Below, piece after piece: positions 18,445-26,718 of a DNA stretch of 35,583 nucleotides; the stretch's first letter is position 1; each line of letters starts with the position of its first letter. The notes below the pieces were generated by a model, which searched no databases, was not told the origin of the DNA, and saw nothing but the letters and a program-made list of their open reading frames with translations. The position numbers and the translations under genes were made by a program. Source of the stretch: Burkholderiales bacterium (GTDB lineage: Bacteria > Pseudomonadota > Gammaproteobacteria > Burkholderiales > Thiobacteraceae); assembly GCA_018781585.1 (NCBI GenBank), contig JADMJT010000099.1:1-35583 (forward strand), given 5' to 3'.

Positions 18445-19860
18445 ATGTTGATCTACAATTCGCTCGCCCGCGATAAGCAAGTATTTCAGCCGATCAATCC
18501 CGGCGTCGTGCGTATGTACGTCTGCGGCATGACCGTGTACGACTATTGCCATCTGGGGCATGCGCGGGTGATGGTGGTGTTCGACCTGGTGTATCGCTGG
18601 CTCAAGGCGAGCGGCTTTGAGGTGAACTATGTGCGCAACATCACCGACATCGACGACAAAATCATCAAGCGCGCGGCGGAAAATAATGAGCCGATCGATG
18701 CCTTGACCGAACGCTTCATCCAGTTCATGCATGAGGATGAAGCCCGGCTTGGCATTCTGCCGCCGACGCATGAACCGCGCGCCACCCAATTCGTGCCGGG
18801 CATGGTTGCGATGATTCAAACCCTAGTGAATAAAGGTCTCGCCTATCCGGCGCCGAATGGCGATGTGTATTACGCCGTGCATCTTTTCCACGGCTACGGC
18901 AAGCTCTCCGGCAAATCGCTGGACGATTTACGTGCTGGTGAACGGGTCGAAGTGGATGTGAATAAGCGCGACCCGCTCGATTTTGTGCTGTGGAAAGCGG
19001 CCAAGCCGAATGAGCCGGCGTGGGATTCGCCCTGGGGCAAAGGCCGCCCCGGCTGGCATATCGAATGCTCGGTGATGAGCGAGCATTACCTGGGCGAGCA
19101 ATTCGACATCCACGGCGGCGGCCAGGATTTGCAATTTCCACATCACGAAAATGAAATCGCGCAAAGCGAAGGCGCGCACGACCACCCGTTCGTGAATTAC
19201 TGGATGCACAACGGCTTCGTGCGCGTGGACAACGAAAAAATGTCGAAATCGCTCGGCAACTTCTTCAGTATTCGCGAAGTGTTAGGACAATTCGATCCTG
19301 AAACGGTGCGTTTCTTTATTCTGCGCGCGCATTACCGCAGCCCCTTGAACTACTCGGATCAGCATTTACAGGATGCCAAGCAGTCGCTCGATGGGCTCTA
19401 CATAACGCTGCGTGATGTGGTGCCTGAAGCAGTGGAGATAGATTGGAGCGATGCCTATGCCACACGCTTTAAAGCGGCAATGGATGACGATTTTGACAGC
19501 CACGGCGCGATTACCGTCCTATTCGAATTGTCGCGCGAGGCGAACAAGGCTAAATCCGGCAAGTTATCTGGGCTGTTGAAAGCTTTGGGTGGGGTGCTGG
19601 GGCTGTTGCAGCAAGATCCTCCGCGATATTTGCAGGGAACGGTCTTGAATGCGAAAGCAGGGGAATGGGCTTGGGAGGTTACTCGTGGCCAGATCGTCGG
19701 AGGCTACTCGCAGGAACATATTGACCAACTCATCACCGAACGCCTCGCTGCCCGAAAAGCCAAAGACTTCACCCGCTCCGATGCGATCCGTAAGGAGTTG
19801 TCAGACGCGGGTGTAATCTTGGAAGACGGCCCGCAAGGCACGACCTGGCGCCGCGTTTAG
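18445..19860 (+). CDS. cysS: Cysteinyl-tRNA synthetase
   Basis: [56 protein letters not shown]. Confidence 0.97.
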   Translation: MLIYNSLARDKQVFQPINPGVVRMYVCGMTVYDYCHLGHARVMVVFDLVYRWLKASGFEVNYVRNITDIDDKIIKRAAENNEPIDALTERFIQFMHEDEARLGILPPTHEPRATQFVPGMVAMIQTLVNKGLAYPAPNGDVYYAVHLFHGYGKLSGKSLDDLRAGERVEVDVNKRDPLDFVLWKAAKPNEPAWDSPWGKGRPGWHIECSVMSEHYLGEQFDIHGGGQDLQFPHHENEIAQSEGAHDHPFVNYWMHNGFVRVDNEKMSKSLGNFFSIREVLGQFDPETVRFFILRAHYRSPLNYSDQHLQDAKQSLDGLYITLRDVVPEAVEIDWSDAYATRFKAAMDDDFDSHGAITVLFELSREANKAKSGKLSGLLKALGGVLGLLQQDPPRYLQGTVLNAKAGEWAWEVTRGQIVGGYSQEHIDQLITERLAARKAKDFTRSDAIRKELSDAGVILEDGPQGTTWRRV

Positions 19861-19865
19861 ATCTC

Positions 19866-21617
19866 TTATAGATCCCAACGATAGCCGATAAAGAAGAAGC
19901 TGCGCTGCGTTGTGTCCTGTTGGGTGGTGCCGTTGGTCGTGCTATGTTCGAGCCCGGCTTCGCCTTCCAAGGTGAAATTTTCTTTCATCTTGTATCCGAT
20001 GCGCACGGTCGGCGAGATGCGGGTCAGCTTTGTGCCTAGGTTGTCCTTTTGCGTATACAAACGTAGCGCACCATCCACCGTCCACTTTTCTTGAAACGTC
20101 GATAAGTTGTTGATCGAGAGCGATTGGCCATCATATTGCCGCCCCGTGATCAAGCTCCCGTTAACCACAGTAATATCTTTATCGAACACCAGTCCGGTAG
20201 CGATTGCTTGCAGGGTGTAAGTGGTCACGATGCCGGTACCCTCAGTAGCGGGCAGTGTGCCGCTGGCGCTGGTGCCAGAGACTTGCGATAGTTTGATATC
20301 GCCACCCAGTTGCCAGCGCGGGGTGAAGGGACGCGTCACGCCGAACAATAGGAAATCGGAGGTGGCGGTCAGTGCTTTGGCGCGCCGGCGCAATTCGTCT
20401 TCTGAAATGGTTTGCAGCAAGGTACGGATAGAAGTGCTGGTCTCTCCGGAAAGCGCATTGGTGGTCTGCATGGTCGGCGTTTTGCGGTGGTCGAGCAGTA
20501 GCGTGTAAGACGTGCCATCCTCGCTAATTAAATTGCCTTGGAAGAGCGCGACGTTGAGCACCTCATAGGATGCATCGTAGTCAATCAAGCTGTAGGCGGA
20601 ACGGTTCGCATCGAAGTAACGCAGCTCGGCGCCGACGGCGAGCCGATCAGTAATATCGTCGACGCGTTGGTGGATGGTGTAGACGTTGCCGCTCCAGTGC
20701 TCGGCGAAGGTGCCGCCATCCACGCTGGCGCCGTAGAAATAACGTTGAGATTCCAGATTGCTGCTTTCCGCCGGGGTGCCGATGACGCCATTCACGCGCC
20801 ACTTAGGCGCAACGCCATAGCCGCCCAAGACGCCGTCGAAGCGGCCGAGCACGCCGCCGGCGTTACCGGACTGCCGCCCCATACGCGCCGAATAGTCGTG
20901 TTCCTTGTTCTTGAGATCGAAGAATGCTGAGGTGAGGCGGTTGTCGTCCTTGCCGGTCTTGAGGAAATTCAAAGTGTGCGTGTCGCGCAGCACGAGCCGG
21001 TTGTCGTATTCGCTGCTGCGGAAACGGGCATTCAAGTCAAGGTTGGTGATGATGGAAGATTGATCAGTGCTGGAGAGGGTTGCCTTGTCGATGGTGGAGG
21101 TAGTGTTGGTGGTGATTTCGGCGTGTGTATTGCCGTAATAGTAGTTCTGCGACAAGCTGCCGAAGATCAGTGTTTCAGAAACTTCTTCGCGCTTTTTCGC
21201 TACGCGCAGCTTCGGGGTTTGGGCCGGGGCCAAATTAGCCAAGCGCTGGCGCACTCGCTCCGCGCCTTCTCCCGTTGGGTACTCTTTCAGATACAGCTCG
21301 TATTCAATTTTGGCTCTACTGATCTGCCCGTTTCGCTCGCGCGCTAAGCCGATGAGTTCTTGACCCTCTTGCTTGAATGGCGTTGGGGGAAGCCTGAGTA
21401 AACGGTTTAGTGTTCCAATCGCAAGCTCGATATCGCCTGCGCTGAGCGCTTCGCGGCCCTTGATCAAAAGCGCTTCAGCTTGGGCCTCAATGGGGCCGGC
21501 GGCGGTGCTGCTTGCGTTTGCGGTGGCTGGAGAGGGAGGAAGGGCGGTGGCGGTAGGTTCCGCCCATGAGAGGCTTGGCAGTAGGCTGGCGCAGATCAGA
21601 AGAATGGGTACCCTCAT
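19866..21617 (-). CDS. Outer-membrane beta-barrel (porin-like) protein with N-terminal TPR region
   Basis: Signal peptide MRVPILLICASLLPSLSWA, TPR-like helical region, then alternating amphipathic strands to C-terminal SFFFIGYRWDL; adjacent to multiheme cytochrome genes. Confidence 0.75.
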   Translation of the reverse strand: MRVPILLICASLLPSLSWAEPTATALPPSPATANASSTAAGPIEAQAEALLIKGREALSAGDIELAIGTLNRLLRLPPTPFKQEGQELIGLARERNGQISRAKIEYELYLKEYPTGEGAERVRQRLANLAPAQTPKLRVAKKREEVSETLIFGSLSQNYYYGNTHAEITTNTTSTIDKATLSSTDQSSIITNLDLNARFRSSEYDNRLVLRDTHTLNFLKTGKDDNRLTSAFFDLKNKEHDYSARMGRQSGNAGGVLGRFDGVLGGYGVAPKWRVNGVIGTPAESSNLESQRYFYGASVDGGTFAEHWSGNVYTIHQRVDDITDRLAVGAELRYFDANRSAYSLIDYDASYEVLNVALFQGNLISEDGTSYTLLLDHRKTPTMQTTNALSGETSTSIRTLLQTISEDELRRRAKALTATSDFLLFGVTRPFTPRWQLGGDIKLSQVSGTSASGTLPATEGTGIVTTYTLQAIATGLVFDKDITVVNGSLITGRQYDGQSLSINNLSTFQEKWTVDGALRLYTQKDNLGTKLTRISPTVRIGYKMKENFTLEGEAGLEHSTTNGTTQQDTTQRSFFFIGYRWDL

Positions 21618-21648
21618 GGGATGGTGTCCTCACTGTTCCTGGTCATGT

Positions 21649-22110
21649 TTATTTTTCGCTCTTTGGTTGGGTAGTTTCAGGGCTGCTTAGTGCGGTGACT
21701 TGCAGTGTCACACTGTAGGCATCTTTGCCCGGCTTAATCTTGTATTGGACTGGCCGCGAAAATTGGATAACAACACAATGGTTAGAGCTGGCAGCATCGC
21801 ACGATCCGCGTGGGCTATAGCTCACTGTGAACGAGGGCAGTAAATCCGAGGGCGGCGATTTCCGTTGTTCCTGTGCCTGCAGCGGTTCTGGCGTATCTAG
21901 TGCCAACAGCCGGAAATAAACCTGGATCTTGTCCCCCTTATCCTTGGGATAGTGCCGCAGGTATTGGATCTGCGAGGCGAAGCGGATATTGACCTCGGCG
22001 CCACCCGCCACCGGATTGATTTCGATCTCATCCAAGAGCTGTGCGTTCGCGAACTGCGCCAGTCCCAGTATCAGGCAAGTGAAAATCAGTTTTACAAGTG
22101 CGTTGATCAT
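21649..22110 (-). CDS. Periplasmic hypothetical protein, AMIN-like fold possible
   Basis: Signal peptide MINALVKLIFTCLILGLAQFANA; LLDEIEINPVAGGAEVNIRFASQIQYLRHYPKDKGDKIQVYFRLL. Confidence 0.65.
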   Translation of the reverse strand: MINALVKLIFTCLILGLAQFANAQLLDEIEINPVAGGAEVNIRFASQIQYLRHYPKDKGDKIQVYFRLLALDTPEPLQAQEQRKSPPSDLLPSFTVSYSPRGSCDAASSNHCVVIQFSRPVQYKIKPGKDAYSVTLQVTALSSPETTQPKSEK

Positions 22111-22131
22111 ACTGTTTTCTCCCCACTCAAT

Positions 22132-25100
22132 TTAGAATCCCCCATCGGTGGAGCGATGTTTGCTGTCGCGCCTCTGCTTGATAGTGGTGAAGGAGCTGCT
22201 CGTATATTCGTGGCAACTCCCGGCGCAATTCTTGAGTTCGGCCACCGTGTACACGATCTTCGGGCTATCCACTTTTTTGTGCGAATCGGGCTTGAACTTG
22301 CCCGCATGGCAACCGGCGCAATCGGGTTTGTAGCCGCCGTATTGCCAAGCGATCACTTCATTATTGGTTTTGTGGCAAGTGGCACAGGTCACGCCCGCGT
22401 TATGCGGCTTATAGTATGGCGTTGTATGCGTATAGCTAGTCGCCGGCGTCCAGCCGGTGGTGCGATGGCAGGATTCGCAAGCGCGCGTGGTGATGAAGTG
22501 CCCCCCGCCCTTACCTGTGGCAGTCGCTCCATTATGGCAAGTGGCACATCCGGTCGTGATCCCTGTGTGACTCATCTTGGCACCAGCGAAACTGGTAGTG
22601 GACTTATGGCAAGTCTCGCACGCGGCAGTAGTCAGAATATGGGAACCGGTCTTACCGATCGCTGTGGAACCGTTATGGCAAGTGGCACAGCCGGTGGTGA
22701 TGCCGGTGTGATTCATCCTGGTGCCGGCGAAACTGGTAGTGGACTTATGGCAAGTCTCGCACGCGGCAGTAGTCAGAATATGGGAACCGGTCTTACCGAT
22801 CGCTGTGGAACCGTTATGGCAAGTGGCACAGCCGGTGGTGATGCCGGTGTGATTCATCCTGGTGCCGGCGAAACTGGTTGTCGACTTATGGCAAGTCTCG
22901 CAGGTGGCAGTAGTCAGAATATGTGAACCGGTCTTACCGATTGCGGTGGAACCGTTATGACAGGTGGCACAACCGGTGGTGATCCCGGTGTGATTCATCC
23001 GGGTGCCGGCGAAACTGGTAGTGGACTTATGGCAAGTCTCGCACGCGGCAGTAGTCAGAATATGGGAACCGGTCTTACCGATCGCTGTGGAACCGTTATG
23101 GCAAGTGGCACAGCCGGTGGTGATGCCGGTGTGATTCATCCTGGTGCCGGCGAAACTGGTTGTCGACTTATGGCAAGTCTCGCAGGTGGCAGTAGTCAGA
23201 ATATGTGAACCGGTCTTACCGATTGCGGTGGAACCGTTATGACAGGTAGCACAACCAGTCGTGATGCCGGTGTGATTCATCCGAGTGCCAGTGAAACTGG
23301 TGGTGGACTTGTGACACGTCTCGCATGCGGCGGTGGTGAGGATGTGCGAGCCAGACTTGCCGATGGCTGTGCTGCCGTTGTGGCAGGTGGCGCAACCAGT
23401 CGTGATGCCGGTGTGATTCATCCGGGTGCCGGCGAAACTGGTGGTGGACTTGTGACACGTCTCGCAGGCGGCGGTGGTCAGGATGTGCGAACCGGACTTA
23501 CCGATGGCTGTGCTGCCGTTGTGGCAGGTAGCACAACCAGTCGTGATGCCGGTGTGATTCATCCGGGTGCCGGTGAAACTGGTAGTGGATTTATGGCAGG
23601 TCTCGCATGCGGCGGTGGTGAGGATGTGCGAACCGGACTTGCCGATGGCGGTGCTGCCGTTATGGCAGGTAGCACAACCAGTCGTGATGCCGGTGTGATT
23701 CATCCGAGTGCCAGTGAAACTGGTGGTGGACTTGTGACACGTCTCGCATGCGGCGGTGGTGAGGATGTGCGAACCGGACTTGCCGATGGCGGTGCTGCCG
23801 TTATGGCAGGTAGCACAACCGGTAGTGATGCCAGCGTGATTCATCTTTGCGCCGAGGAACGAGGTAGTCGACTTATGGCAGGTCTCGCACGTCGCAGAAG
23901 TGGTGATGTGCGTGCCAGACTTGCCTTTAGCCGTCTTGCCGTCATGGCACGAGGCGCAGCCGGTGGTGACACCAGTGTGATTCATCTTGGTACCCAAGAA
24001 GCTGGTGGTGGACTTATGGCAGGTCTCGCACGCGGCAGAAGTCGTGATGTGCGTGCCGGACTTGCCCTTGGCGGTCGTGCCATTGTGGCAAGAGGCGCAA
24101 CCGGCGGTGACACCGGTGTGATTCATCTTGGCGCCGAGGAACGAGGTGGTCGACTTGTGACAGGTTTCGCAAGTCGCAACAGTCGTGATGTGGGTAGTCG
24201 ACTTGCCTTTAGCCGTCTTCCCGTCATGGCAGGTGGCGCAACCGGTAGTGACACCTGTGTGATTCATCTTGGCGCCGAGGAATGACGTGGTCGAAGCGTG
24301 GCAAGTCTCGCATGTCGCAGAAGTCGTGATGTGCGTGCCGGACTTGCCTTTAGCGGTCGTGCCATTGTGGCAAGACGCGCAACCGGTGGTGATGCCGGCG
24401 TGATTCATCTTGGTGCCGAGGAATGAAGTGGTCGACTTGTGACAAGTTTCGCACGCGGCATTGGTCACGATGTGCGTGCCCGACTTGCCCTTGGCCGTCT
24501 TGCCATCGTGGCAAGTAGCGCAACCGGTCGTGACACCGGTGTGATTCATCTTGGCGCCCAAGAAACTGGTGGTGGACTTATGGCAGGTCTCGCACGCAGC
24601 AGACGTCGTGATGTGTGAGCCGGACTTGCCTTTAGCGGTCGTGCCATTGTGGCAAGAGGCGCAACCGGTCGTGACACCGGTGTGATTCATCTTGGTGCCG
24701 AGGAATGAAGTGGTGGACTTGTGACAAGTTTCGCACGCGGCATTGGTCACGATGTGCGTGCCGGACTTGCCCTTGGCGGTCTTGCCATCGTGGCAAGTAG
24801 CGCAGCCGGTGGTTACACCGGTGTGATTCATGGTGGCGCCCAAGAAACTGGTGGTGGACTTATGGCAGGTCTCGCACGCAGCAGACGTCGTGATGTGTGA
24901 GCCGGACTTGCCTTTAGCGGTCGTGCCATTGTGGCAAGAGGCGCAACCGGTCGTGACACCGGTGTGATTCATCTTGGTGCCGAGGAATGAAGTGGTCGAC
25001 TTGTGACAAGTTTCGCACGCGGCATTGGTCACGATGTGTGTGCCCGACTTGCCCTTGGCCGTCTTGCCATCGTGGCAAGTAGCGCAACCGGTGGTGACAC

Positions 25101-26619
25101 CAGTGTGATTCATCTTGGTACCGAGGAATGAAGTGGTCGACTTGTGACAAGTTTCGCACGCGGCGGCAGTCGTGATATGGGTAGTCGATTTACCTTTAGC
25201 GGTCGTGCCATTGTGGCAGGAGGCGCAGCCGGTGGTGACACTGGTGTGATTCATCTTCGCGCCGAGGAATGACGTGGTCGACGTGTGACAAGTCTCGCAA
25301 GTGGCAGACGTTACGATGTGCGAACCGGACTTGCCCTTGGCCATCTTGCCGTCATGGCAAGTCGCACAACCGGTGGTGATGCCAGCGTGATTCATCTTTG
25401 CGCCGAGGAACGAGGTAATCGACTTATGGCAAGTCTCGCACGCGGCAGCAGTCGTGATGTGGGTAGTCGATTTACCTTTAGCGGTCTTCCCGTCATGGCA
25501 GGTGGCGCAACCGATGGTGACACCGGTGTGGTTCATCTTGGTACCCAAGAAGCTGGTCGTGGACTTGTGACAAGTTTCGCAAGTCGCATTCGTCACGATG
25601 TGCGTGCCGGACTTGCCCTTGGCCGTCTTGCCATCGTGGCAAGTAGCACAACCGGTGGTGACCCCGGTGTGATTCATCTTAGCGCCGAGGAACGATGCAG
25701 TTGAGGCGTGACACGTCTCGCACGCAGCGGTCGTCGCGATATGGGTAGTCGATTTGCCCTTGGCTGTCTTGCCGTTATGACAAGTCACGCAAGTGGCGAT
25801 GGCCACGGAATGGTTAAAGCTTACCCCGGCTTTATAGGTGCTGGTGGTGCGGTGGCAGATCTCGCAGTTGTCACCATTTCTGATATTGGCCGGGCTGTGC
25901 AGCGTGTCCTTGGGTTTGCCCCGCGTGCGGATATCGTTGTGGCACCCGATACAGCCGGTTGAAATGTCGAGATGGTTGAAAGCGGTGACTGGAACCCAAG
26001 CCGAAGTGCGGTGGCAGGCCGCGCAGGAGGCGATAGTCGCGATGTGTTTCGAGGATTTACCGGTCGCGATGACACCATTGTGGCAGGTGGCACAGGCGGC
26101 AGGATCAGCGCTTTTATGGTTGAATTTTGCCGGCGTCCAAGCGACAGTTATATGGCAGGAATCGCATGAGGCAGTCGTTCGAATATGGCTGGCCGATTTA
26201 CCGGGGGCGCTTTTGCCGTTATGGCAGGTGGCGCAAGTGCCGGGCGCGATGCCGGAGTGCGAGAAGATTGCGGGCGACCAAGCGCTGGTGTGGTGGCATG
26301 TATCGCAGGGTTCCGCAGTGGGGATGTGCGTAGAGGGCTTGGCGGCACCCCCCATTTTATTGCCGGCGATATGGCAATTCTGGCATTGGGTCGGGGTGCC
26401 TTTGAAAACGCCTTGCACATGGCAAGATTCGCATTTAGCGCGCGCGTGCGCCCCAGAGAGCGCGAAGCCGGTTTTAAGATGGCTGAAATTGGCGCGGGGT
26501 TTGGCTTCTGCTCCCCAACCCGGGGTCATCCAGAGCGTGGCGCAGAGCGCGGCCAGAAGGGCAAATGCCCATGCAAGCTGGCGTGCAAACGCTACATAGC
26601 TCCTCTGCCCCTGGAACAT
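22132..26619 (-). CDS. Giant multiheme c-type cytochrome (59 CXXCH + 1 CX3CH)
   Basis: Manual count of heme motifs in the translated ORF (22132..26634). The internal ATG at 26617-26619 has SD agggggtttt-ATG and gives signal peptide MFQGQRSYVAFARQLAWAFALLAALCATLWMTPGWGAEA, so I prefer it over 26634. Confidence 0.95.
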   Translation of the reverse strand: MFQGQRSYVAFARQLAWAFALLAALCATLWMTPGWGAEAKPRANFSHLKTGFALSGAHARAKCESCHVQGVFKGTPTQCQNCHIAGNKMGGAAKPSTHIPTAEPCDTCHHTSAWSPAIFSHSGIAPGTCATCHNGKSAPGKSASHIRTTASCDSCHITVAWTPAKFNHKSADPAACATCHNGVIATGKSSKHIATIASCAACHRTSAWVPVTAFNHLDISTGCIGCHNDIRTRGKPKDTLHSPANIRNGDNCEICHRTTSTYKAGVSFNHSVAIATCVTCHNGKTAKGKSTTHIATTAACETCHASTASFLGAKMNHTGVTTGCATCHDGKTAKGKSGTHIVTNATCETCHKSTTSFLGTKMNHTGVTIGCATCHDGKTAKGKSTTHITTAAACETCHKSITSFLGAKMNHAGITTGCATCHDGKMAKGKSGSHIVTSATCETCHTSTTSFLGAKMNHTSVTTGCASCHNGTTAKGKSTTHITTAAACETCHKSTTSFLGTKMNHTGVTTGCATCHDGKTAKGKSGTHIVTNAACETCHKSTTSFLGTKMNHTGVTTGCASCHNGTTAKGKSGSHITTSAACETCHKSTTSFLGATMNHTGVTTGCATCHDGKTAKGKSGTHIVTNAACETCHKSTTSFLGTKMNHTGVTTGCASCHNGTTAKGKSGSHITTSAACETCHKSTTSFLGAKMNHTGVTTGCATCHDGKTAKGKSGTHIVTNAACETCHKSTTSFLGTKMNHAGITTGCASCHNGTTAKGKSGTHITTSATCETCHASTTSFLGAKMNHTGVTTGCATCHDGKTAKGKSTTHITTVATCETCHKSTTSFLGAKMNHTGVTAGCASCHNGTTAKGKSGTHITTSAACETCHKSTTSFLGTKMNHTGVTTGCASCHDGKTAKGKSGTHITTSATCETCHKSTTSFLGAKMNHAGITTGCATCHNGSTAIGKSGSHILTTAACETCHKSTTSFTGTRMNHTGITTGCATCHNGSTAIGKSGSHILTTAACETCHKSTTSFTGTRMNHTGITTGCATCHNGSTAIGKSGSHILTTAACETCHKSTTSFAGTRMNHTGITTGCATCHNGSTAIGKSGSHILTTAACETCHKSTTSFTGTRMNHTGITTGCATCHNGSTAIGKTGSHILTTATCETCHKSTTSFAGTRMNHTGITTGCATCHNGSTAIGKTGSHILTTAACETCHKSTTSFAGTRMNHTGITTGCATCHNGSTAIGKTGSHILTTATCETCHKSTTSFAGTRMNHTGITTGCATCHNGSTAIGKTGSHILTTAACETCHKSTTSFAGTRMNHTGITTGCATCHNGSTAIGKTGSHILTTAACETCHKSTTSFAGAKMSHTGITTGCATCHNGATATGKGGGHFITTRACESCHRTTGWTPATSYTHTTPYYKPHNAGVTCATCHKTNNEVIAWQYGGYKPDCAGCHAGKFKPDSHKKVDSPKIVYTVAELKNCAGSCHEYTSSSFTTIKQRRDSKHRSTDGGF
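22606..25722 (-). repeat. Tandem array of 23 x 141-bp (47-aa, two-heme) units within the giant cytochrome gene
   Basis: The C[E]TCH-coding 15-mer begins at 22606, 22747, ... 25708; 22 x 141 = 3102 fits exactly. Unit consensus CETCHKSTTSFxGxxMNHTGxTTGCATCHxGxTAxGKxGxHIxTxAA. Confidence 0.95.
22721..23247 (-). repeat. Recent 282-bp (two-unit) tandem duplication inside the 141-bp array
   Basis: About 245 bp from ~22721 to ~22965 reads identically at offset +282 (~23003 to ~23247), although the intervening single units differ. Confidence 0.8.
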
Positions 26620-26649
26620 AAAACCCCCTGACATATATTGTTATTTTGG

Positions 26650-26678
26650 AATTTATCCAGTGGTAGGGTGTATGTCAA
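26650..26678 (-). promoter_or_regulatory. Candidate sigma70 promoter for the giant cytochrome gene
   Basis: Reverse strand TTGACA (26673-26678), 17-nt spacer, TAAATT (26650-26655), in an AT-rich intergenic gap upstream of the start codon. Confidence 0.6.
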
Positions 26679-26718
26679 GTTAAGTTCCCTTCATAAGTTA
26701 ATATATTTTAATGAATTT

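Noticed and set aside
21952-25704. Long plus-strand ORFs (324, 348, 139 aa) antisense to the giant cytochrome
   Set aside because: 141 bp is divisible by 3, so any frame free of stops in one unit stays open across the array; the encoded repeats (AGETG..LMASLARG) merely mirror the cytochrome codons.
22606-25722. CRISPR-like periodic repeat
   Set aside because: Period 141 bp with no short-repeat/spacer alternation, and the whole array is one continuous CXXCH-coding frame.
26560-26619. Lipobox in the giant cytochrome signal peptide (LLAALC)
   Set aside because: Residue before Cys is Leu, not Gly/Ala/Ser, and a conventional cleavage site (GWGAEA) follows; surface lipoprotein status is not supported.
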